NCBI GenBank assembly: GCA_017654935.2
Contig: CM065690.1
Location: 15,792,995 to 15,856,994 of the forward strand
Source of the DNA: Phymorhynchus buccinoides
Taxonomy: Eukaryota; Mollusca; Gastropoda; Neogastropoda; Raphitomidae
Reading direction: 5' to 3'
Length of the DNA: 64,000 bases
Positions 44,060 through 55,197 of this stretch are shown here, piece by piece. Numbering within the stretch: the first letter of the stretch is position 1; every line of letters starts with the position of its first letter. The notes beneath the pieces are model-generated. The model searched no databases and was not told the DNA's origin. It was given only the letters and a program-made list of their open reading frames with translations. A program made the translations under genes and the position numbers.

Positions 44060-44553
44060 TAGTCTAGTTCAGTAGTTGCTTAGCAAGAATCAGGTCAGGT
44101 TAGATGGGACAACTAGGCCTCGCGGCCTCTCAATTGTCCTTTCTCTTGGTTGTTTATTATTTTTATTATATTCGGTTGATACAGCTGTGACCGTTGTGAT
44201 GGTTTTAAAAGACTATTCAGTCATACCGATATATTTTAATAATGTGTAAAATTCAACATTAGTGATTTGTTGACAATTTTAAAAGGTTTAACTTTTCCAA
44301 ATTATTATATCGTCGGTGAAATTCAAAAACCTCGTATCGATTTTTTAATTTTTTTTAGTTAGATACATATCTGGGGTAAATGAGGTTGTGTAAATAAAAG
44401 AAAAACTCGTAACTTGTCCCAAATTCAGATCTACTTAAGGACAAAAACCTCGTATCTTCGTTCTTTTCAAGTATTTAAAATAGAAGAAGTAATTTTAACA
44501 AAATGCAGGACTAAACTCGCAATGTCTTTCAAGCACGCTTTGGGTTGTCTCTC

Positions 44554-44579
44554 CCCCCCCCCCCCCCCCCCCCCCCCCC
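44554..44579. repeat. Poly-C run
   Basis: About 26 consecutive C. Confidence 0.9.
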
Positions 44580-44753
44580 TCTTAAAGAAACATAATTTCT
44601 TACTGCAGATTGAGCACTCTATCGTTTTCTATATTTAATGTTAATTTTCATCCATTTAAACAATTAAACATATGCATTCGCTAATAGTAGAACACAAAAG
44701 CAACACTGGAGAGAAAGAAACACAGAGAAAACTAAGAATGTATACATACATGT

Positions 44754-47420
44754 GTGTGTGTCACTGTGAATGTGGTAATCTCCATCTTTGCCCCCCAATA
44801 CTACAGGCCCATTTCAAATCTCCCATTGTTGTCCAAGGTGCGTCTTGGCATGCCTTATGCTGCATGTGTGTCATTGTGTGAATGTGGTAATCTCCATCTT
44901 TGCCCCCCAATATTACAGGCCCATTTCAAATCTCCCATTGTTGTCCAAGGTGCGTCTTGGCATGCCTTATGCTGCATGTGTGTCATTGTGTGAATGTGGT
45001 AATCTCCATCTTTGCCCCCCAATATTACAGGCCCATTTCAAATCTCCCATTGTTGTCCAAGGTGCGTCTTGGCATGCCTTATACTGCATGTGTGTCATTG
45101 TGTGAATGTGGTAATCTCCATCTTTGCCCCCCAATATTACAGGCCCATTTCAAATCTCCCATTGTTGTCCAAGGTGCGTCTTGGCATGCCTTATACTGCA
45201 TGTGTGAATGTGGTAATCTCCATCTTTGCCCCCCAATATTACAGGCCCATTTCAAATCTCCCATTGTTGTCCAAGGTGCGTCTTGGCATGCCTTATGCTG
45301 CATGTGTGTCACTGTGTGAATGTGGTAATCTCCATCTTTGCCCCCCAATACTACAGGCCCATTTCAAATCTCCCATTGTTGTCCAAGGTGCGTCTTGGCA
45401 TGCCTTATGCTGCATGTGTGAATGTGGTAATCTCCATCTTTGCCCCCCAATACTACAGGCCCATTTCAAATCTCCCATTGTTGTCCAAGGTGCGTCTTGG
45501 CATGCCTTATGCTGCATGTGTGTCACTGTGTGAATGTGGTAATCTCCATCTTTGCCCCCCAATATTACAGGCCCATTTCAAATCTCCCATTGTTGTCCAA
45601 GGTGCGTCTTGGCATGCCTTATGCTGCATGTGTGTCACTGTGTGAATGTGGTAATCTCCATCTTTGCCCCCCAATACTACAGGCCCATTTCAAATCTCCC
45701 ATTGTTATCCAAGGTGCGTCTTGGCATGCCTTATACTGCATGTGTGTCATTGTGTGAATGTGGTAATCTCCATCTTTGCCCCCCAATATTACAGGCCCAT
45801 TTCAAATCTCCCATTGTTGTCCAAGGTGCGTCTTGGCATGCCTTATGCTGCATGTGTGTCACTGTGTGAATGTGGTAATCTCCATCTTTGCCCCCCAATA
45901 CTACAGGCCCATTTCAAATCTCCCATTGTTGTCCAAGGTGCGTCTTGGCATGCCTTATGCCGCATGTGTGTCACTGTGTGAATGTGGTAATCTCCATCTT
46001 TGCCCCCCAATATTACAGGCCCATTTCAAATCTCCCATTGTTGTCCAAGGTGCGTCTTGGCATGCCTTATGCTGCATGTGTGTCACTGTGTGAATGTGGT
46101 AATCTCCATCTTTGCCCCCCAATATTACAGGCCCATTTCAAATCTCCCATTGTTGTCCAAGGTGCGTCTTGGCATGCCTTATGCTGCATGTGTGTCACTG
46201 TGTGAATGTGGTAATCTCCATCTTTGCCCCCCAATACTACAGGCCCATTTCAAATCTCCCATTGTTATCCAAGGTGCGTCTTGGCATGCCTTATACTGCA
46301 TGTGTGTCATTGTGTGAATGTGGTAATCTCCATCTTTGCCCCCCAATATTACAGGCCCATTTCAAATCTCCCATTGTTGTCCAAGGTGCGTCTTGGCATG
46401 CCTTATGCTGCATGTGTGTCACTGTGTGAATGTGGTAATCTCCATCTTTGCCCCCCAATACTACAGGCCCATTTCAAATCTCCCATTGTTGTCCAAGGTG
46501 CGTCTTGGCATGCCTTATGCCGCATGTGTGTCACTGTGTGAATGTGGTAATCTCCATCTTTGCCCCCCAATATTACAGGCCCATTTCAAATCTCCCATTG
46601 TTGTCCAAGGTGCGTCTTGGCATGCCTTATGCTGCATGTGTGTCACTGTGTGAATGTGGTAATCTCCATCTTTGCCCCCCAATACTACAGGCCCATTTCA
46701 AATCTCCCATTGTTGTCCAAGGTGCGTCTTGGCATGCCTTATACTGCATGTGTGAATGTGGTAATCTCCATCTTTGCCCCCCAATATTACAGGCCCATTT
46801 CAAATCTCCCATTGTTGTCCAAGGTGCGTCTTGGCATGCCTTATGCTGCATGTGTGTCATTGTGTGAATGTGGTAATCTCCATCTTTGCCCCCCAATACT
46901 ACAGGCCCATTTCAAATCTCCCATTGTTGTCCAAGGTGCGTCTTGGCATGCCTTATGCTGCATGTGTGTCATTGTGTGAATGTGGTAATCTCCATCTTTG
47001 CCCCCCAATACTACAGGCCCATTTCAAATCTCCCATTGTTGTCCAAGGTGCGTCTTGGCATGCCTTATGCTGCATGTGTGTCATTGTGTGAATGTGGTAA
47101 TCTCCATCTTTGCCCCCCAATACTACAGGCCCATTTCAAATCTCCCATTGTTGTCCAAGGTGCGTCTTGGCATGCCTTATGCTGCATGTGTGTCACTGTG
47201 TGAATGTGGTAATCTCCATCTTTGCCCCCCAATATTACAGGCCCATTTCAAATCTCCCATTGTTATCCAAGGTGCGTCTTGGCATGCCTTATGCTGCATG
47301 TGTGTCACTGTGTGAATGTGGTAATCTCCATCTTTGCCCCCCAATATTACAGGCCCATTTCAAATCTCCCATTGTTATCCAAGGTGCGTCTTGGCATGCC
47401 TTATGCCGCATGTGTGTCTA
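44754..47420 (+). repeat. 112-bp satellite array derived from a LINE RT segment
   Basis: About 24 highly similar copies with a 112-bp period. A few units lack a 10-bp TGTCACTGTG-type segment and are 102 bp. One frame of every unit reads IFAPQYYRPISNLPLLSKV, the conserved YRPISNLP..SK motif near the N-terminal part of non-LTR reverse transcriptases. Because 112 is not a multiple of three, successive units shift frame and no long protein results. Variation between units is limited to a few positions, implying recent amplification or homogenisation. Confidence 0.95.
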
Positions 47421-47957
47421 TTTGTAGTGTATGCATGTTTGTTTGTTTTTAATTTGTCAGTATTATTTTTCACAATGTGAATTGTTCATGTATTTCGTAA
47501 TAATTTGTGTCTGTTATATTGTGGATTTGCAAAAAGTGAGATAATTTAATTCATGTGTTTGATGCACTAGGGGCCTGGGGTCATAGCTTTCAGAGGGTGA
47601 CAGCGCTGGGTAAGGAAGAGTGGGTGTTATTTGTGAGTAAGAATCATGTTACGATTTGCTGCGTTTTTTCAAACACTGTATCATATGCATGTTTAAAAAA
47701 CGGGTTGGGCCCGAAATGTTATGACTGTTGTTATTTTTTTGTATTAAATCTTTCTGTTGGGGGGTTGAAATTCGACTTTGTTTTTATTTTTCATGTTACT
47801 TTTGTTATTCTATTTCTGTCGCCCATGGAATGTTGTTTATAAATGTATATGTCTTTTTGAATTTATTTTATGTTTTTGTGTCTTTTGAATTTTTAAGGAG
47901 CATAGTTTGTGTAGACTGTAGCGCTATGTCAAATAAATGTTATTTTTGTTTACTTAT
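47421..47957. other. Intergenic sequence, no gene recognised
   Basis: AT-rich. An AATAAA at about 47932 followed by TGTTATTTTTG resembles a polyadenylation site, but I cannot assign it to a gene. Confidence 0.4.
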
Positions 47958-48161
47958 TTAACCCCTTGAGTGCTATTTAGCATATCACATAACGTCAGTG
48001 ATGATGTCATCAGATGAAGGGGAATAATTCCCAGATCAGTGTCAAAGGGGAAGAACTCCCCAGACCATTTTGCCAGATTGGCTCTATCAGTTCTCTTTTT
48101 GATGTTATGACTTTATAATTTTTTTAAATTCTCTAATGTTCCCTGGCAGTCAAGGGGTTAA
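47958..48161. mobile_element. piggyBac-like TTAA MITE (family 2), copy 2
   Basis: Ends TTAACCCCTTGAGTGCTA and TGGCAGTCAAGGGGTTAA. The interior matches 17587-17821 (GATGTCATCAGATGAAGGGG, ATTTTGCCAGATTGGCTC). Confidence 0.85.
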
Positions 48162-48360
48162 TTGTTTTAAACACACAAGTCCATAAACAAATTCAGTTCC
48201 CAAAGTATTGACAGAACACACTATGATGTTTGAATTGCATGGTTCCCGTTTTTGACAGCGATTTTTGTATAGGCAATAAGACGAAAAGTTCAACACAAAG
48301 GATATGATTCAGGTTTGCCAGCAAGTTTTAAATTTTTTTTTTTAAAGTACTGATACTTCT

Positions 48361-48869
48361 ACTTCTTCCTCTTCTGCATTCCCAGGCCAAAAGGCCATAA
48401 TGGGTAAAGTACGTATGTGTCCGGTTTTCAGTTTTCACTGGTCTCCCCGCTGCGTACAGCCGACACGTTCCGATTTCGGAGGAGCTCAAAGGAGAACAGT
48501 TTTTTTGGAAGCTTTTTTTTTTTTAAGAAAGGCAGGAGAATGGACCAATAAGTCAGAAAGATAGCACAGTATTTTTCGGACTATAAGGCGATACATTTTC
48601 CTCAGACTCAGACCCCTGCGCCTTATAATGTGACTACTAAAATAGTAAGAAAATATAATAACAGAATCTGAATTTTGTGTCAAATTTTTGGGGATGCGCC
48701 TTAAACAATAGTCCGAAAAATACGGTAGATGAGACAGTAAGCAAAGGAAAAAAGCAGAGTCAAAGAGAGAGACAGATAAGAGGAAGTTACAAGCACAGAA
48801 CTTCCAGAAGGTGGGGGAACTATTTGTATGGAAGACCCCCCCCCCCGGCCCCTCCGGAATCCCCATGGG
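48361..48869 (-). mobile_element. SINE-like retroposon A, minus strand, carrying a nested MITE
   Basis: (CTT)n, ATTCCCAGGCCAAAAGGCCA, CTGGTCTCCCCGCTGCGTAC at the left; GAGGAAGTTACAAGCACAGA and CCCATGGGG at the right. Flanking ACTGATA at both sides (about 48347 and 48875) may be a target duplication. It is split at 48565-48727 by a MITE. It ends about 40 nt before the first AK9 coding exon. Confidence 0.8.
48565..48727. mobile_element. TA-flanked MITE nested in retroposon A
   Basis: Ends CAGTATTTTTCGGACTATAA and inverted AGTCCGAAAAATACGGTA. It lies where uninterrupted copies read GATAGTAGATGA, so it inserted at that TA. The interior closely matches 14664-14821. Confidence 0.82.
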
Positions 48870-48909
48870 GTTTAACTGATAGTACAAGAAGAACTTTCAT
48901 TTCAACCAG

Positions 48910-49128
48910 GAGGTTGGGGGAACAACCGCTCCTCCCATGGAGACGGTGATCGAGATGTCCGAGCCTGCAGGCTCCGAGACCAACACCAACATCAACACCT
49001 ATGCAAATGAGCAGGGGCCAAAGGTCATCGCCATGGAAGGGGTCAGCGTTCCCGACGAGTCGCAGGTGTCGATGGAAATCCAGGCCATGTTGGACAACAT
49101 GCACACTGACCCCTACTCTGAAGATGAG
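48910..49128 (+). CDS. AK9: AK9 exon with start codon
   Basis: The exon probably begins after TTTCATTTCAACCAG at 48909. The start is taken as the ATG at 48937 (METVIEMSEP) because the in-frame upstream codons run into a TAG at 48880 and no other ATG lies in the exon upstream. 64 codons end SEDE before GTATGG. The acidic end matches the DEDE-type segment preceding the AK9 P-loop exon in human. Confidence 0.85.
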
Positions 49129-52100
49129 GTATGGTGTGTGTTGTGTGTGTGTGTGTGCGCATGTGTGTGTTTTGTCATGGACTCAAATGTTACAAGAAGC
49201 AGATGCGGTCATTATTTTCTGTTTTTCTTAAAATATCCATATTAACCCTTTCACCGCCAGCCATATTTCAGCCAAAAAAATCCATTAAATTTACCTGGGT
49301 AGAGAACAAAACCCTTCTGCAGTATTGGGGATTCTTCTGTGAAAATAAGGTCTAACCTTACTTCCCAAAACTAAGACAATAGGGTTTTGGGATAATAGAC
49401 CCCAATTTGATGCCTTTTAGTGACATAGGTGTTAAATCACTGTGGTGCTAAAATATGACTTTGGCGGTGAAAGGGTTAAGGTACACACACAAAATCTTAG
49501 CTGCTCCAAAATGTTAAAAGATAATCGAACAAATTAAAAACAACAACTTTATGATGTAACAAGAACATATGAGTTTAGAAACAAACTTTTCTGTGTGTTA
49601 CCTATCTCATTATCTACAACCTTGTGGTTTTGTTTTTTAGTCCATTACAGTGATGTACCGAGGATGGAAAAATGATAGGAAAAACTGCCCTGAGACAAAA
49701 GAAGTCAATAGGACCAATGTCCTGGCTCTTGCAGAAATCAACGAGACAAAGCGTGCCAGTGTTAAAAATTTAATAAAACATTTGTCCTAACAGGGAAGAA
49801 CGCAAATAGGACATTTTCAATTTTAATAGGTCAATGGCCTATGATAGGGGTCTCTGGACATCACTGCGATTAAAACTGGGAGGCTCCATGGTCAAGTGAC
49901 AAGAGCTGGTCTCATAATCTGAAGGATTGTGGGTTTGGGATTTCTTCTTCTTCTTCATTCGCTCAGACCGTTTCCTGTCATATGAGCGTAGATGCGTCAT
50001 GCTGCCGTTATGCGCCTAAGAAATAGTCAGGCCCAGCATGTCCGACTTCGACTGAAGAAATCTTTGTAAGAATTTATAGAAAAAAGGCAGGAGAATGGAC
50101 CAGTAAGATAGAAAGATAGCAGATGACAGTAAGCAAAGGGGAAAAGGCAGAGTCAAAGAGAGTGATGGATTAGAGGAAGTTACAAGCACAGAACTTCCAG
50201 AAGGTGGGGGAACTATTTGTAGGAAAGACCCCCCGGTATCCCCACGGGGGGGTGTTTGGGATTTGAATCTTGCTCGGTTCATTGTTGTGTTTTTGTGGAA
50301 TTCTATTCTCCTCACTACACACAAAGACATAATTTTTGGAGATTAAAATGCTTTGGAAGGGGAGGATTGGATGTGTCTTTGAATACGGATCCCTTAGCAT
50401 AGTGTATGCCAGTAAGTTAGTCATTTCCGACCATGACTACCAGATAGCAGAGGAGTCAGATGCTATTCTGGCAGGCTGGGCTAGAATTTGTTTATAGTAG
50501 AGATGCCTTGCCCAGGATGCATACCCACTCTCTCGGCCAAAGGGATTTGAGGACACAGCTGGTGTTGGGGAAGGTCCCCAAAGGCCAACCCATCCCTTTG
50601 GCTGCAGCGCCAGAGCCAGTACAAAGCCCCCCTCGTTCGAGAGTCAGTCTTCCATAAGAGACTAAACTGAACCGTGCTTTTCCATTACTGTCGAAAATCA
50701 TCTTTTGTAGTTTTGTACAGCTCTCACGTTACTGTTGGCCCCTACTACAGGCTAATGTCAGCCAATGATAAAAAGCCATTTGAGCAAAGGTACATCTTGA
50801 CATGGTGAATGATTGATTCGCTGACCCTACGACCGTCAATGGCTACAGGACTGTTTAACTCAGTTCAAGTCGTTCCGGTCATATATGCTCCTCCAGCTCC
50901 TCCAAAATGCTGTACGCAGCGGGGAGACCAGTCAAAGCTGAAAACCGGACTCTGTATTCAAAGACACACCCAACCCTCCCATTCCAAAGCGTTTTAATCT
51001 CCAAAAATTATGTCTTTGTGTGTAAAGTGAGGAGAATAGAATTCCACAAAAACACAACAACGAACCGAGCAAGATTCAAATCAGGTTTAGACAAAGGGAA
51101 GTGGTAGATCAGACTTTTATATATATAGACTTTATACAGAAAAACCAATTGGTTTTCCCACAGCAAACCACTACAAAAGCAAAGTCAAAGGCAAAAATTG
51201 TGGTCTAAGGGAGCGAAGCGAGTTTAGAAGTAACCAAGGTATGGTGTGCACACAGATTTACTTCCCTTGAAGCAAATGCATCAAATTGACAGCTATCTGT
51301 TAATTCCGGACATATATGGCCGGAACGACTTGAATGAGTTAATGGATTTTTTCCATATCTTCGCTTGCAGGCGGAGCTTCGATTCCTGCATTCCAAACCC
51401 ACCTGCTTCATCGTTCTCGGCAAGCCTGGGGTGGGCAAGTCCACCTTGGCTCGACGCTTCGCTCAGGAGTGGAAGTGCGAACTCATCAACAGTGAGTTGC
51501 GGTGTTTGAAATTAGCTGCTTACCGGTACTTAGGAAGTTCTTGTTTTTATACGTGTGTGTGTGTGGATGTTTGTACTTTTTTTTTCCGGTTGTCTTTTTT
51601 TCGTTATAGGAACGTTAGTTGAATATTTCGTTATACACTGATCTGTGTTGTTCATTATTTCACTTCGGAGGTTAGATACTATAGTCGTGGCATTGTGTGT
51701 GTGTGTTTATTGTTGGTTGGTTGGTTGGTTGGTGGGTTTTTTTCCATTCATATTTCTGGTGAAATCTCTGAGCATTGTTATTCAGCTTAACTAGCAAGTT
51801 TAACTAGCAAGCCTTTAACTCATGAACCACTAAACTGAATCGCTTCAAATTTTGTGTGGTGGTGTATTATGGTGCAGGGAGGGTCCCATAGAAAAAGTGT
51901 AACCGTGGTGACCTTGACCTTGGAGTTTGACCTTGAAAACCGGTCACAAAAAAGGGTAGTAATTAGGGAATAACTGTCTGGACTGCGAGCGAGCAGGAAT
52001 GCTATTAAGAAATATGCATATAAAAACAACAAGGACAACAACAACAACAACAACGAAAAACGATACAATAAAAGTGAGAGTGTCTCCAAAATCTCTAAGG

Positions 52101-55100
52101 TCATAAAAACTAACACTTTTTAAAAAAAACTGATTTTTTTTTTTTTTTACTAAGGTGGCTCGAGGCAACTTTGGCAATGGAATGGGTCAGCGCTGTGTGG
52201 AGATTCTGACCCGCATTATTGTTATTATGATTATTATGGTGGTTATGATTTCAGCCATGGAGCTGATCTTACAGAACATGGAGCTTCAGACGGAGATGGG
52301 TCAGCGCTGTGTGGAGATTCTGACCCGCATTATTGTTATTATGATTATTATGGTGGTTATGATTTCAGCCACGGAGCTGATCTTACAGAACATGGAGCTT
52401 CAGACGGAGATGGGTCAGCGCTGTGTGGAGATTCTGACCCGCATTATTGTTATTATGATGATTATTATGGTGGTTATGATGTTGCAGCCACGGAGCTGAT
52501 CTTGCAGAACATGGAGCTTCAGACGGAGATGGCTCCAGCGCTGAGTGGAGATTCTGACCCGCATTATTGTTATTATGATGATTATTATGGTGGTTATGAT
52601 GTTGCAGCCACGGAGCTGATCTTGCAGAACATGGAGCTTCAGACGGAGATGGCTCCAGCGCTGAGTGGAGATTCTGACCCACATTATTGTTATTATGATG
52701 ATTATTATGGTGGTTATGATGTTGCAGCCACGGAGCTGATCTTGCAGAACATGGAGCTTCAGACGGAGATGGGTCAGCGCTGAGTGGAGATCCTGACCCG
52801 CATTATTGTTATTATGATGATGATTATGGTGGTTATGATATTTCAGCCACGGAGCTGATCTTGCAGAACATGGAGCTTCAGACGGATATGGGTCGGCGCT
52901 GTGTGGAGATTCTGACTCACATTATTGTTATTATGGTGGTTATGATTGCAGCCACGGAGCTGATCTTGCAGAACATGGAGCTTCAGACGGAGATGGGTCA
53001 GCGCTGTGTGGAGATTCTGACCCGGGGGGAGGCTGTGCCCGAAGAGCTGGTGTTGAAGATCGTGCAGGAGAAGATTGACTCCCCTGAAGTGGCTCACCAT
53101 GGTAACGTGTGTGTGTGTGTGCGTACGCGTCCCCGTGGGGATACCGGGGGTCTTTCGTAAAAATAGTTCCCCCACCTTCTGGAAGTTCTGTGCTTGTAAC
53201 TTCCTCTAATGTGCCACTCTCTTTGACTCTGCCTTTTTCCTTTGCTTTCTGTCATCTACTATCTTTCTGACTTATTGGTCCATTCTCCTGCCTTTTTTCA
53301 AAAACAATCTTCCAAATAATTTTTCTTTTGAGCTCCTCCGAAATCAGAATGTGTCGGCTGTACGAAGCGGGGAGACCAGTGAAAACTGAAAACCGGACAC
53401 CATTATGACCTGGGAACGCAGAAAAAGAAGAAGTGTGCGTGCGCGCACGTGTGTGTGCGTGTGTGAACAGGCTTCTACACTGTCTTTTCTTGGCATTGTT
53501 TATTTTACAATAGCTTTTGCCTACCTTAAAAGAATATCATCGATGTTTATATGCATGGGTGCAACTTTTCCTGGTTTATACAAGGATTTCCTGTTTTTTA
53601 AAATTTTACCAGAAAAGGAATTTCCTTTTTTCTTTTTTTTTTTAAATTTGTCAAAGAAGATCTGTGTGTGTCTACTGTATTTTTCAAAGACTTTGAAATA
53701 AGCATTTGTATAAATTGTTGGAAAAGCAAACTAAAATACCTTCATTTTGTTTCTTCAGCTGCAGGGGGACATTACCCCTGGACCCCGGCCTTTCAGTGTT
53801 TTTTCTTTTTGTGTAGATGGACCCATGTGTATGCATTAATATCATAAATATTAATTTTTACATTTTAGGAAAAACTAAAACAAAAAAACAAAAAACGTTG
53901 CCCCCTCAAGAGAAAAAGTAAAACGCACAGTTCTGCTTTCCGTTTTTCGACCGTTACCTTTGCAATCGACAGGCTACGTGCTGGATGACTTCCCCTGCAT
54001 GTCGGAGGCGACCATGACCATCAAGGACCAGGTGGAGCTCATCAAGAGCTGGAAGCTCAAACCCGACTTCATCATCAATGTGAAGGTCGGTCCGTAGTAT
54101 TTTACCCACTTGCTATTTTCATCACCTTCGGCCTTATTTGTGCTTTGCCTAGGACTTTAGGTACCATATTTTGGGAACTATGTAACTATGGCGATACCTT
54201 TTTCCCCCCAGAGTGTGACCCCTGTGCCTTATAACATGACTACTTCTTCTTCTTCTTCTTCTTCTTCTTCGATCGCTCAGACAGTTTCGTGTTAATTATG
54301 AGCGCAGATGCGTTATGCTGCAGTTATGCGCCTGACTAAGAAACAGTTAGGCCCAGCATGTCCCGACTTCGGCCGGAGGAAATCTTTTTGAAAGTATTTC
54401 TAGAAAAAAGACAGCAGAATGAACCGGAAAGGCAGAAAAAATAGTAGACGTCAGCAAGCAAAGGGAAAAGGCAGAGTCAAAGAGAGTGACAGATTAGAGG
54501 AAGTTACGAGCACAGAACTTCCAGAAGGGTGGGGGAACTATTTATGCAAAAGACCCCCCGGTATCCCCACGGGGGGCTTGCCCCAGTAAGAAAAGGGAAA
54601 CCCCCCGCATTGCATTGCAATTATAGAAGAGCAAAGTAATAACGGTTGCATCATGTTGCATGATATCATGAGCAAAAGAGGCCCGTAGGAATCAACGGGA
54701 TAAACTTTCTCAGCAGCTAAAGAGGTTCTCAGGAATGAACAGTAGTTGAAGCTTCTCTAAATACAGAAACCAAAGACTTTTAAAAAAATCAAATTGTTTC
54801 TATTCTGTTAAGAAGATCCACTTGAAGAGGAACTGTAATGTGTTTTGGGGGTGTTTTTTTGCAGATGCCTGATAACGATCTGCAAAGGCGGCGTCTCGGG
54901 CAGAAGTTGGATCCCATGAACGGCGAGCTGTACACCAGGGAGGTGTATGCCCCCGAAAAGCCAATGCAACCGGTAAGAAGGGTTGAATAAGTTCGTCATC
55001 ATCATCACCACTAACGTTTTGGTTTTATTTAGCTACATGTACTTATTTCATTAGCACGCATTCAAACATATCGTTTCATTTTCAGTTTTGCTTGTGGATA

Positions 55101-55107
55101 TTGAAAT

Positions 55108-55197
<90 letters not shown>

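Noticed and set aside
44754..47420. CRISPR array
   Set aside because: The whole 112-bp unit is repeated with no unique spacers, and the window is eukaryotic.
44754..47452. Series of 105-173-codon frames
   Set aside because: They repeat every 112 bp and shift frame between units. The RT motif shows LINE origin; no unit is a gene.
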